NCBI RefSeq assembly: GCF_003663825.1
Contig: NZ_RCCC01000001.1
Coordinates: 876,501-940,500 of the forward strand
Length of the DNA stretch: 64,000 bases
Direction: 5' to 3'
Origin: Acidovorax sp. 106
GTDB lineage: Bacteria; Pseudomonadota; Gammaproteobacteria; Burkholderiales; Burkholderiaceae_C
Under the pieces are notes generated by a model. The model did not search any database and was not told the DNA's origin. It was given only the letters and a program-made list of their open reading frames with translations. Positions 18,082-25,532 of this stretch are shown here, in pieces. A program made the translations under genes and the position numbers. Numbering within the stretch: the first letter of the stretch is position 1; each line of letters starts with the position of its first letter.

Positions 18082-18727
18082 CATCATGCTCGAGCGCCTG
18101 TGGCTGGCGCTGCTGGACACCATCACCATGGTCGGCGTCTCCGGCGGCATTGCGCTGCTGGCAGGCACACCGCTGGCGGTGCTGCTGGTGCTGACCACCC
18201 CCGGTGGCATCCTGCCCTGGCCCCGCTTCAATCGCATTGCCGGGGCCATCATCAACGCGTTCCGCGCCACCCCGTTCATTGTGTTGCTGGTGGCGCTGAT
18301 CCCGCTCACACGACTCATCACGGGCTCCACTATTGGCCTGTGGGCGGCGGTGGTGCCGCTGTCCATCAGCGCCACGCCCTTCTTTGCGCGCATTGCCGAA
18401 GTCAGCCTGCGCGAGGTGGACAAGGGCCTCATCGAAGCCGCACAGGCCATGGGCTGCAGGCGCTGGCACATCGTGCGCCATGTGCTGTTGCCCGAGGCCC
18501 TGCCCGGCATCGTCGGGGGCTTCACCATCACCCTCGTGTCCATGATCGGGGCATCGGCCATGGCAGGCGCCGTGGGCGCCGGTGGGCTGGGTGACCTGGC
18601 CATCCGCTACGGCTACCAGCGCTTTGACAGCACCGTGATGGTCGCCGTGATCGTGGTCCTCATCGTGCTGGTGAGCCTGGTTCAGTTTGCAGGAGACTTC
18701 TGGGTGGGGCGCCTCAAGTCGCGCTGA
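18074..18727 (+). CDS. metI: Methionine-type ABC transporter permease MetI
   Basis: Inner-membrane permease of the MetNI-Q system (217 residues, usual length). Five hydrophobic helices and the ATPase-coupling EAA loop ([20 protein letters not shown], about 118-137) are clear, and the C-terminal half carries [17 protein letters not shown], strongly conserved in MetI. The start is the ATG at 18074, inside the end of metN, in the usual coupled arrangement; the reading frame is open further upstream but that part is the shadow of metN. A terminator follows closely, so metI ends the operon. Confidence 0.94.
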   Translation: MSDIMLERLWLALLDTITMVGVSGGIALLAGTPLAVLLVLTTPGGILPWPRFNRIAGAIINAFRATPFIVLLVALIPLTRLITGSTIGLWAAVVPLSISATPFFARIAEVSLREVDKGLIEAAQAMGCRRWHIVRHVLLPEALPGIVGGFTITLVSMIGASAMAGAVGAGGLGDLAIRYGYQRFDSTVMVAVIVVLIVLVSLVQFAGDFWVGRLKSR

Positions 18728-18742
18728 AGTGCCGTTGACGAT

Positions 18743-18762
18743 GGGGCATTGCCCCCTTTTTT
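18743..18762 (+). terminator. Terminator of the sulfur-source operon
   Basis: GGGGC-ATT-GCCCC stem-loop followed by C and six T residues, 15 bp after the metI stop. Confidence 0.8.
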
Positions 18763-18859
18763 GCCAGAAAATCCGCTGCGATCCTGAGCGCAAGCAACGC
18801 AAGCAGCGGCGATTGCGCTATAAACCGGGCATCTTCAACTTTTTTAACCTAGAGCATCT

Positions 18860-19171
18860 ATGAACCGCGCAGAACTCGTTGAAATCCTGGCTTCCAAGAA
18901 TGACCTGTCCAAAGCAGCTGCCAACGCTGTGTTGGAAACCCTGATCGACACCGTCCAGACTGCCGTCAAGAAGGGCGACGCCGTCCAACTCGTGGGCTTT
19001 GGCACTTTCAAGTCCGCCAAGCGCGCTGCACGCACTGGCAAGAACCCCTCCACCGGCGCCGCCCTGAAGATTCCTGCAACCACCGTGCCCAAGTTCGTAG
19101 CCGGTGCCAAGTTCAAGGCTGTGGTGGACCCCAAGGCCGCCAAGCGCAAGGCTGAAAAAGCAGCCAAGTAA
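18860..19171 (+). CDS. hupB: DNA-binding protein HU
   Basis: Histone-like DNA-bending protein. The 103 residues contain the HU signature GFGTFKSAKRAARTGKNPSTG and the dimerising helices (MNRAELVEILASKNDLSKAA). The C-terminus is extended with a short lysine/alanine tail (DPKAAKRKAEKAAK) that most HU proteins lack; similar tails occur in several betaproteobacterial HU proteins. Single-gene unit, with its own terminator. A TATAAA at 18819-18824 could be its -10 box but no matching -35 was found. Confidence 0.95.
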   Translation: MNRAELVEILASKNDLSKAAANAVLETLIDTVQTAVKKGDAVQLVGFGTFKSAKRAARTGKNPSTGAALKIPATTVPKFVAGAKFKAVVDPKAAKRKAEKAAK

Positions 19172-19201
19172 GCCCTCACCAGCCACAGGCTGGTGCTGCC
19201 C

Positions 19202-19239
19202 AAAAAACCGCCCCAGGCTCGCGCCTCTGGCGGTTTTTT
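19202..19239. terminator. Terminator of the HU gene
   Basis: AAAAAACCGCC and GGCGGTTTTTT are perfectly complementary over 11 bp around a 16-nt loop: a strong, symmetrical rho-independent terminator. Confidence 0.88.
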
Positions 19240-19472
19240 CACGTCCGCTTGAATGGGGCGCAGTGCGCGGGGCGCATGGAATCGTCTGCGCGCAACGCCC
19301 CTCAATTGGGGGGAAGCCCCTGAAAGAGCATGAAGAGCGCACCTCGGATGGGGCACGCGGTGGAGATGACGAAAGCGCAACAGTGCCCGCAACGATGGCG
19401 AGCGTTTGCTTTCTAGCGCAGCCCCATCCAAACCACCAGTGCGCACGGCGCGATGGTTCGAGCAAAGGAAAC

Positions 19473-19829
19473 CTAAGCGTCTGTGCGCAGACAGGCCTCT
19501 ACGCCCCTGGGCTTGAGGCTGAACCGATCTGTGGTTTGCGGGAAGTGGTAGATCGTGTCGTTCAGATACAGCGCCACATCCACAATATCGGTATCGCTCC
19601 ATTGCAGGCCCGCATTGCCCTGCCAACGGCGCACCTGCACCTTGAGTCCATCCCAGCTCTGGGCCATCCGGGCATCGCGCCAGTGGATCTGGGTGGAGTG
19701 GCAACCCACGCAGTGCGTGGTGTAGAGCAACTGGCCTATCGTGGGACTTGGCGCACTCTGCACCTGCCCCACAAAGCCCAGACCCCAAAGCACTGCAGCC
19801 ACCAAATTCCTGCCATTGTTCAAACCCAT
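19473..19829 (-). CDS. Small exported c-type cytochrome
   Basis: Monoheme cytochrome c-like protein: a signal peptide ends GQVQSA (about residue 26), followed by LLYTTHCVGCHSTQIHWRD with heme motif CVGCH and a possible methionine axial ligand downstream (MAQSW). The start is placed at the ATG at 19829, 6 nt after GGAGG; the ATG at 19835 abuts that site and cannot use it. 118 residues. It lies downstream of a small ORF and two stress-type genes on the same strand. Electron partner unknown. Confidence 0.8.
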   Translation of the reverse strand: MGLNNGRNLVAAVLWGLGFVGQVQSAPSPTIGQLLYTTHCVGCHSTQIHWRDARMAQSWDGLKVQVRRWQGNAGLQWSDTDIVDVALYLNDTIYHFPQTTDRFSLKPRGVEACLRTDA

Positions 19830-19876
19830 AGCCATCCTCCGTCATACGTTCAAGCAAAGGACGAACCCATGCAAAC

Positions 19877-19895
19877 GGCTCCCTCGGTGGGAGCC
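19877..19895 (-). terminator. Weak hairpin between small ORF and cytochrome gene
   Basis: GGCTCCC and GGGAGCC pair over 7 bp with a 5-nt loop. Only GTTTG follows on the minus strand, so it is a weak terminator or an mRNA stem. Confidence 0.35.
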
Positions 19896-19912
19896 GCCCA
19901 TAGGTCGCTCCA

Positions 19913-20134
19913 TCAGTCCAGCAGCACCAAAAACCCAAAAGCCCGCGCCTCGTCAATATCTTCCATCGGTATGACTGCGGAACTTTGCGCACTGGCGCCC
20001 CAGATAACGTCTACCGAACTACCCGCAAGACGCTCGATCAAGCAAGGGCCGATGGGGACCGTTTGCGTATGCCCCGTGATGGATCGGTAAGCTACTGGCC
20101 CAATGACACGGGCCATGTGATGGGTGATGTCCAT
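19913..20134 (-). CDS. Small protein of unknown function
   Basis: 73-residue ORF beginning MDITHHMARVIGPVAYRS, with AGGAG 5 nt before the ATG. No signal peptide, membrane helix or cysteine motif. It contains a hydrophobic middle and an acidic patch (PMEDIDEARAF), which could be a small beta-rich protein. It lies between the DUF1269 gene and the cytochrome on the same strand, so it may share their transcript. I do not recognise a family; the good ribosome binding site is the main support. Confidence 0.5.
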   Translation of the reverse strand: MDITHHMARVIGPVAYRSITGHTQTVPIGPCLIERLAGSSVDVIWGASAQSSAVIPMEDIDEARAFGFLVLLD

Positions 20135-20286
20135 AGGATCTCCTCTGGGTCTTTTGTACAGTGGCCGCTCAATGCGCAACGCAAGGGTGATCCCCAGCGC
20201 ATTGCTGCATCGCTGCAGCGGCCAGGCCGAGCCCCACAGCGCAGCAACGCAACGGAAATTGCTCAGCGCTGCGCAGGCGTGGATTT

Positions 20287-20790
20287 CTAGGCCGTGGCAA
20301 CCAGCCGGCCTTGTGCCAACGCGCTGCGGGCCTTGTCCTGATCGGCTGCGCTACCGTGCACAACCAGCAGGTACTTGTCCACTTTCAAGGCAGCCTCGTA
20401 CTTGATGACTTTGTCTTTGGGAACGCCGATCTGCGTCAAGGCCGCACCCAATGCGGAAAGCCCCCCGACAACGGCAGCCCCTTCCAGCGCTCCCACCAGG
20501 GTGGCCACAAAAGGTCCGGCCATTCCCACCAGGCCAAGGCCCGGGAATACAAATACCGCGGGTGCCATCAACAAGCCCCAGATCCCGCCCCAGAAGGCCC
20601 CTGCGCCGCCCCAGGTCTTGATCCGATCGCCCAGGGTGTAGAACCCTATCGGTCGCTCTTCACTGTGGTACCCCTTGCCAATCAGGGAGAGTTTCTTCAT
20701 GTCACAGCCAGATTGGCTCAAGGTTCGAATTGCATCTTCAGCGGCGGCGTGGTCATCGAAAACGAAAAAGGATGAGTCAGGATGGGTCAT
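20287..20790 (-). CDS. DUF1269/general-stress-17M-like membrane-associated protein
   Basis: 167 residues: an N-terminal alpha/beta domain (FFVFDDHAAAEDAIRTLSQSG, similar to the start of GSP17M-type proteins), a long glycine-rich hydrophobic segment (about 60-118, WGGAGAFWGGIWGLLMAP and LVGALEGAAVVGGLSALG) and a short C-terminal domain with KYLLVVHG. This arrangement is seen in DUF1269 proteins induced by general stress; the biochemical role is unknown. It follows the BON-domain gene by 14 bp, probably in the same operon. Confidence 0.78.
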   Translation of the reverse strand: MTHPDSSFFVFDDHAAAEDAIRTLSQSGCDMKKLSLIGKGYHSEERPIGFYTLGDRIKTWGGAGAFWGGIWGLLMAPAVFVFPGLGLVGMAGPFVATLVGALEGAAVVGGLSALGAALTQIGVPKDKVIKYEAALKVDKYLLVVHGSAADQDKARSALAQGRLVATA

Positions 20791-20804
20791 GGTGCGCCTT
20801 CGGT

Positions 20805-21458
20805 TCAGTAAGCCAGACTCATGTTGTCCGTGACATTGCGCACGCCCACACTGCCCCAGGCAGAGCGGTTGGCCAGGTCACGCTCGGCCCAACTGTGCAC
20901 CGTGCCACTGAGGGTAACGTCACCACCTTTGACATCCACCGTGATCATCCGTGCATCCGCTGAAGCTTGGCGCTTGAGCGCGGCCTCGATGTCAGATTTG
21001 ACGACGATGGAGGACAACGCGGGTTTGATCACAATGTGGTTGCTGACGCCCGTGACGCCGGACAAGTGGCGCACGCAGTCTGCAGCCTCCTGGCGCTGGT
21101 ACTGCCACTCCACGTCGCCCGTCAATGTCACCCAGCCGCCCTCCACCATGGCCTTGACAGCATCTGGAGGCACGGCGCTCGTCCAACTCAGGATATGCCC
21201 CACCGACTGCGCAATATCGACATCGGTGCGTATACCAACGGCAGACAACTGCACCGTCATATCCACGGCCAGCGCCCTGACGCCGCTCACGCGTTGCGCA
21301 GCACGTTCCGCATTCCACTTCTCGACGTAGCTACCCACCTCCCCCGCCAGCGTCACCACCCCGTCCTTCACTTCCACGCCTATCTGGGTAGCGTGCACAG
21401 CGGGTTCCCACTTCAGCTCTGCCATCACGTCCTGCTGCAGTTGCGAATCGGTCTTCAT
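20805..21458 (-). CDS. Triple BON-domain protein
   Basis: 217 residues made of three BON modules (about 3-70, 78-147, 150-217), each with the VxVxxGxVTLxGxV pattern (GVEVKDGVVTLAGEV, VEGGWVTLTGDVEW, VDVKGGDVTLSGTV). Unlike OsmY there is no signal peptide from the ATG at 21458, so a cytoplasmic location is likely. GGAG lies 8 nt upstream; the longer reading frame upstream has no such site. BON proteins are thought to bind lipids or protect envelopes under osmotic stress, but triple-BON cytosolic forms are poorly understood. First gene of the BON-DUF1269 pair. Confidence 0.85.
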   Translation of the reverse strand: MKTDSQLQQDVMAELKWEPAVHATQIGVEVKDGVVTLAGEVGSYVEKWNAERAAQRVSGVRALAVDMTVQLSAVGIRTDVDIAQSVGHILSWTSAVPPDAVKAMVEGGWVTLTGDVEWQYQRQEAADCVRHLSGVTGVSNHIVIKPALSSIVVKSDIEAALKRQASADARMITVDVKGGDVTLSGTVHSWAERDLANRSAWGSVGVRNVTDNMSLAY

Positions 21459-21778
21459 GTTCACTACTCCATTCGTTGTAGAGGAGTCAGTGTGTGACGC
21501 GCCTGCATACCCGTCTGTTCGGCAACGAACGCAGACGGGACAGGTGCCTACAAAACCAATCCGTGCAGTCCACAGATCCTGCGGCAAGCACGGCACGTGC
21601 GTTGCAAGCGGGTGAGCTGTGCACCACAGGCATTGCCAATGGCCCTCGTATGGCAGGGGATGCAGCCCTAACGGGGAGGGGCCAAACACGCGCCTTGCCC
21701 CCTCAGGGCGGCTGCATGATGGGTTCGGCATGCACTCACGTGAACCGTTTGCGCGGGGCTTGTCCGAGCGCTGCGCGA

Positions 21779-21802
21779 GGTCTCGACAAGCTCAGCCCGA
21801 AC
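21779..21802 (+). repeat. CGACAAGCTCAGCCCGAACGG dispersed element
   Basis: A short sequence that from memory occurs very often between genes of beta- and gammaproteobacteria. Only one copy is in this window. Confidence 0.5.
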
Positions 21803-21842
21803 GGATATTTCAATTTGAAAGAGCGTCATCCACCATGTGGCA

Positions 21843-21909
21843 ATCGCTACCAAAAATATAGCTGCCAGCGCTTTATCCAATAGCCTTACAGGCCTATTTC
21901 ATTGAAATT
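21843..21909 (+). repeat. Interspersed repeat, copy B (divergent)
   Basis: Contains AGCTGCCAGCGCTTTAT and GGCCTATTTCATTGAA. It is very similar to the copy at 55113-55182, but the second arm of the central dyad has decayed (CAATAGCCTTACA in place of GATAAGCGCTGGCA). Confidence 0.65.
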
Positions 21910-22054
21910 CCATTGCATGGATTCGGCCCCGCGCAAATACGCACGTTGCACTGAGCCGGGCGGCACCAAGGACCTGAACGCACCCGGCGTGGCCGCCAGT
22001 GCCGCCCCTGCCGCACGGGCCAACCAAGGGCAGCCGAAAGCCCAAGGCCCCACG

Positions 22055-22990
22055 CTACCGCCAGGCCTTCGCCCAAGCGTCGGCCATGTCAAAGGTGTGC
22101 AGGCAGGCGGCCTCATCGCCCACCGAGCACACGGCGCGCTCCAGCAGCTGGATATCCGCCTCGTGCTGGCGGGCCACGTGCACGTCTTCAAAAAAGATCA
22201 CCTTCTGGCAGCGGCGGTCCAGCACCAGCTCGGCAATCTGGGCATCGCCGCCCATGGGGCCGCTGCGAAACGGGTGGACCCAGGGCGTTTCGGCAGGCCA
22301 ACCCCGGGCCCAGGCCAGTTCATTGAGCTTGCGCCCCGTGGTGCCCGTGGCGTAGCGCACCGGCGTGCGCGACAGCACTTCGAAATGCTGGTCCGCAAAC
22401 TCCACCATGCGCGCTTTCATGGAGTCGTGCGCAATCAAGGCCAGCGCCTGCTGCGCCAGGGGCCGGATGCTGCCTGCCGTGTCGCCACGCAGCGCAGGGC
22501 CACCGGCGTTGGCCCACTCCACCGCCATCCATTCAATGGCCGCAGCCACGGTGAGCAGCAGCGGCTTGCGGTGGGTGACGCACTGGCGCTTGAGCGCCTG
22601 CGCCTCGGGGTACAGCGATGATGGGTCCAGCGGGTCCATCAGGTAGACCACACCGGCCAGCTCATCCTCAGGCCGGATGCCCCCAGCCACGCGGGAGACC
22701 AGCTTCATCAGCCCGCCCTCGTGCCCATACGGCAGGCGGTGCGGTGCGGGCAAGGTCTGCAGCAAGCCCAGCCGCTCCAGCGCATCGGCAGCCCCACCCA
22801 CAGCGGCAATGCGCAGTTGCAGGGCCCGCACAGCGGGCTCGCTTGCGTGGGCCCAATGCGCCAAGGCGCAGGTGTGCGCGCTGCTATGCGCGGTGCGGTG
22901 CCGCCGGTGCGCCACCAACCCGTAGGTGCGCGGCACAGGTGCGGCCTCGCCAAGGGTGTCGCTGGCGGCCAGGGGTTGGATCGCGCTCAT
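22055..22990 (-). CDS. Tandem methylglyoxal-synthase-fold protein
   Basis: 311 residues made of two methylglyoxal synthase (MGS) like halves. The C-terminal half (about 175-310) keeps MgsA features: AHD at 187-189 (E. coli His19/Asp20), ATGTTG at 214-219 (phosphate loop), SGPMGGD at 243-249 (catalytic Asp71), and H276/D279 (His98/Asp101). E. coli MgsA turns dihydroxyacetone phosphate into methylglyoxal. The N-terminal half (about 20-160) repeats the pattern, with GLVAH at 24-28, HEGGLMKLV at 90-98, LMDPLDPSSLYPEAQALKR at 117-135 and LLTVAAAIEWM, but the catalytic aspartates are replaced. The second half may be active and the first regulatory or structural. GGGAG precedes the ATG. A possible 42-residue ORF overlaps the start as ATGA. 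Confidence 0.8.
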   Translation of the reverse strand: MSAIQPLAASDTLGEAAPVPRTYGLVAHRRHRTAHSSAHTCALAHWAHASEPAVRALQLRIAAVGGAADALERLGLLQTLPAPHRLPYGHEGGLMKLVSRVAGGIRPEDELAGVVYLMDPLDPSSLYPEAQALKRQCVTHRKPLLLTVAAAIEWMAVEWANAGGPALRGDTAGSIRPLAQQALALIAHDSMKARMVEFADQHFEVLSRTPVRYATGTTGRKLNELAWARGWPAETPWVHPFRSGPMGGDAQIAELVLDRRCQKVIFFEDVHVARQHEADIQLLERAVCSVGDEAACLHTFDMADAWAKAWR

Positions 22991-23115
22991 GCGGGCTCTC
23001 CCAGAGGGGTCAAGCGCGCGCAGTGTGAAAGCAAGTCTGCGATGCTGGTATCGGGGGGAGTCAGTGGGCCATGGACCATAGTGGCAAGGGCTGCGGCGGC
23101 GCGGGTCATGTGCAT
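22987..23115 (-). CDS. Possible 42-residue leader ORF coupled to the MGS-like gene
   Basis: Short minus-strand ORF beginning MHMTRAAAALATMVHG; its TGA overlaps the ATG of the MGS-like gene as ATGA. No clear ribosome binding site precedes it and no family is recognised. The overlap could be chance. Listed as a candidate only. Confidence 0.3.
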   Translation of the reverse strand: MHMTRAAAALATMVHGPLTPPDTSIADLLSHCARLTPLGEPA

Positions 23116-23523
23116 TAGGGATGGATGATGGGCAAATGCCCGGGTCAAGGAAGGTGCAGCACCGAAGTTACCCGACTTTGCGACCCACCACACGTCCCGT
23201 GCTTGCTATGGGCCAGTGATCTCACGCTGCAAGCGCTGCCGCCCTAACTGAGGCCCCAAGCCTCTGGCAGACGGGGCTGCTGATACGGCCTCAAATTCCG
23301 CCTGCTTTTCGGACAATATCTACACCCTCATGGGCTGTCGTCGCATCAGAAAAAAGCTGGAGTCGAAGCTGCAATCGCTGATCCCTGCGTTCAGTCTTTT
23401 AGCCATATGACCCTACGCGCCCGAGGCATGCACTGAATGCAAGAGTGGATTGCATGGAAAACACTGCTGGCGCCTACAGTGCTGCTTGTCTGCTCGATGC
23501 TGAACACGCGCCGCAGCACGCCT
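23116..23523. other. Intergenic region, nothing recognised
   Basis: About 400 bp between the stop of cbpM and the possible leader ORF. Small open frames exist but have no ribosome binding site or family resemblance. No strong hairpin was seen. The promoter of the MGS-like gene is expected here. Confidence 0.5.
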
Positions 23524-23844
23524 TCAGGGACGATACGGTAAGCGCGTTTGGAGCGCTCGCACCTGAATTTCCAGCGCGTCAATGCGAAGAAGGTGCTCTA
23601 GCAACAAGCCCACGGTGAACAGATCTAGGTCGAAGTCACAGCGAAGCTGACTGGCCTTGCGCAGCGGCATCACGACCTCGGCACTGAAGACGCAGGCCGT
23701 CTCGTCCCGCTGCAACGGTTTCAGCGCACCGACCTCCACCAGTTCCTGAAGCTCTCCTACTTGCAGAGCGCAGACCTCAGCCAACTCGGGCAGGGTCAGC
23801 ACTCCGTGCGCATCAAGCCAGACTATTTCAGACGTTTCGTGCAT
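23524..23844 (-). CDS. cbpM: CbpA modulator protein CbpM
   Basis: Small MerR-like helix-turn-helix/coiled protein that binds the J domain of CbpA and restrains its co-chaperone activity. The 106 residues have the order seen in CbpM: ETSEIVWLDAHGVLTLPELAEVCAL (first helices), VGALKP, then a helical C-terminus with DLDLFTVGLLLEHLLRIDALE. I chose the ATG at 23844, with AGGAG 7 nt upstream. It overlaps the end of cbpA by 17 bp, so the two proteins are made together, as in E. coli. Confidence 0.88.
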   Translation of the reverse strand: MHETSEIVWLDAHGVLTLPELAEVCALQVGELQELVEVGALKPLQRDETACVFSAEVVMPLRKASQLRCDFDLDLFTVGLLLEHLLRIDALEIQVRALQTRLPYRP

Positions 23845-24751
23845 GCGGCGACTCCTGTGATGCAGCCACTCGCGGATCAAAGCGCGAGGCTTGGGCAAGC
23901 TCGGTGAACAATTGACGCTCACGCTCAGTCAGTGTGGTGGGTACCTCGATCCGCACCGTGGCATACAAGTCACCGCGCCCACCACGGCCATCGGCCAAGC
24001 CACGGCCACGCAAGCGCAGTCGCGCTCCGCCGCGCGTTCCTGCCGGCACGGTCAGCAGCACTGGGGCATCCAGCGTCGGCACCTGGATCTCAGCCCCCAG
24101 CGTGGCCTCCCAGGGTGTCAGCGCAAGCTCGAAGTACAGGTCATGACGCTCTGCACGGAACTGCCTGTCAGGCGCCAGCGTGAGGTGCAAGTAGATGTCC
24201 CCGTCGAGCCCACCATGGCGGCCACGCCCCCCTTTTCCGCGCAGCCGCAGTGTCTGGCCGTCGTGCACGCCAGGCGGGATCGTCACCTCCAGCGTGCGCC
24301 GCCCCTGGGCATCGGCAAGGTCCAGGTGCAAGGTGGTGCCACGGTGAGCATCCTGTAGGCTGATCCGGGCATGGGTTTCGTGGTCTTGCCCCCGCACGGT
24401 CTCCTGCGCATACCCGTGCCCCTGTCTGCTCGCCATCGCAGCGAACAAGTCAGCCAAATTCATTTCATCAACGTCAGGCTCCTCAGAAGCGTGCGCCTGT
24501 TTCCACGGCGGCGACGGCGCGAACTCCTCTCCCGAAGAGTGCTGTCCCAGCGCGTCATAGGCAGCGCGCTTGGCAGGGTTCTTCAAGGTGGCATAGGCTT
24601 CGGCGGCCTCTTTGAACAAGGCCTCAGCATTGGGCGCCTTTGACATGTCCGGGTGGTAGCGTCTTGCAAGCTTGCGGTAGGCCTGTTTGATCTGATCGAG
24701 TTCCGCATCGCGCGCAACGCCGAGCGTAGCGTAGTAGTCCTTGTATTTCAT
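23828..24751 (-). CDS. cbpA: DnaJ-family co-chaperone CbpA (curved-DNA-binding protein)
   Basis: Type II J-domain protein that stimulates DnaK and binds curved DNA. The J domain occupies about 1-70 with the essential HPD (ARRYHPDMSKAPNAEA). There is no zinc finger. A short linker is followed by two beta-barrel C-terminal domains (about 125-205 and 210-290) containing IPPGVHDGQTLRLRGKG and TVPAGTRGGARLRLRGRG. Total length 307, as in E. coli CbpA. It is followed by cbpM with a 17-bp overlap. The ribosome binding site before the ATG is weak. No clear heat-shock promoter was found upstream. Confidence 0.93.
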   Translation of the reverse strand: MKYKDYYATLGVARDAELDQIKQAYRKLARRYHPDMSKAPNAEALFKEAAEAYATLKNPAKRAAYDALGQHSSGEEFAPSPPWKQAHASEEPDVDEMNLADLFAAMASRQGHGYAQETVRGQDHETHARISLQDAHRGTTLHLDLADAQGRRTLEVTIPPGVHDGQTLRLRGKGGRGRHGGLDGDIYLHLTLAPDRQFRAERHDLYFELALTPWEATLGAEIQVPTLDAPVLLTVPAGTRGGARLRLRGRGLADGRGGRGDLYATVRIEVPTTLTERERQLFTELAQASRFDPRVAASQESPHARNV

Positions 24752-24916
24752 AGCGCGGCGTAGTCCATCGCCCTAGCTTGGCGGCTGGACCAGCGGGCGT
24801 CTGTGCGCTGACGGACAGACGCAGGGCGCCAGAGCCGCCAAGCTGGAGCACAGTGCGCACTGCTCACAAGGCCAGCGCGCCAGCCTCTCGCCATGTGCCC
24901 TCTAAGGAACTTCGTT

Positions 24917-25501
24917 ATGACAACCCTCCAATTTCGCCCCTTCGCTGCGGCGGCTGCCCTGGCCATCTGCGGCATCGCCCTCATCGGTTGCACCACCAGC
25001 GGCCCGCAGGACCACGCTAGCACCGCATCCTCAAATGCCTCGGTGGATGCGCAGATCGACGCCACGTTGTCCAAGCTATACAGCACCGTGCCGGGTGCGC
25101 GTGAGATGGTCGATACCTCCAAGGGCATGCTCATCTTCCCATCCGTAGTCGGCGGCAGCTTTGTGATCGGTGCCGAATACGGACGCGGTGCACTGCAAAT
25201 CAATGGCCAAACCCAGCGCTACTACAGCATCGCTGGTGGTTCGCTAGGCCCACAGTTCGGCGCGCAGTCCAAGGCGATCATCTACCTGTTTACTACCCAG
25301 CAGGCGCTGGAAAAGTTCCTGGCTAGCCAGGGATGGACCGTGGGCCTGGATGCCACCGTGGCTCTGGCCAGCATCGGCGCCAACGGTCACGTCGATACCG
25401 CCACCATGCGCGCGCCGGTGGTGGGCTTCGTGCTGGCAAACGCTGGGCTGGAATTTGGTGCATCGATCGAGGGCATGAAAGTCACCGAAAGCCGTATGTG
25501 A
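24917..25501 (+). CDS. Ysc84-family lipoprotein
   Basis: 194-residue protein with a lipoprotein signal (lipobox ALIGC at about 20-24) and a mature Ysc84/SYLF-type domain: AREMVDTSKGMLIFPSVVGG and SFVIGAEYGRGALQI, followed by the hydrophobic strands of the C-terminus (MRAPVVGFVLANAGLEFGAS). The SYLF fold binds phosphoinositides in eukaryotes; in bacteria the role is unknown, with a probable envelope location. The ATG at 24917 is preceded by AAGGA at good spacing; the earlier in-frame ATG at 24893 is not. 31 bp upstream of the P-type ATPase on the same strand and possibly co-transcribed. Confidence 0.85.
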   Translation: MTTLQFRPFAAAAALAICGIALIGCTTSGPQDHASTASSNASVDAQIDATLSKLYSTVPGAREMVDTSKGMLIFPSVVGGSFVIGAEYGRGALQINGQTQRYYSIAGGSLGPQFGAQSKAIIYLFTTQQALEKFLASQGWTVGLDATVALASIGANGHVDTATMRAPVVGFVLANAGLEFGASIEGMKVTESRM

Positions 25502-25532
25502 TGCAGCCGCGAGGACGTACACACCCGCCCTC

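Larger units (their letters stand above)
21459..22054. other. Intergenic region rich in dispersed repeats
   Basis: About 600 bp without a supported gene between the start of the BON gene and the stop of the methylglyoxal-synthase-like gene. It holds the CGACAAGCTCAGCCCGAACG element (near 21783-21801) and an interspersed repeat copy (21843-21909). Open frames here are translations of those repeats. Confidence 0.6.

Noticed and set aside
21668..21880. 70-residue minus-strand ORF
   Set aside because: It is a translation of the CGACAAGCTCAGCCCGAACGG element and neighbouring repeat, a common false gene in this group.
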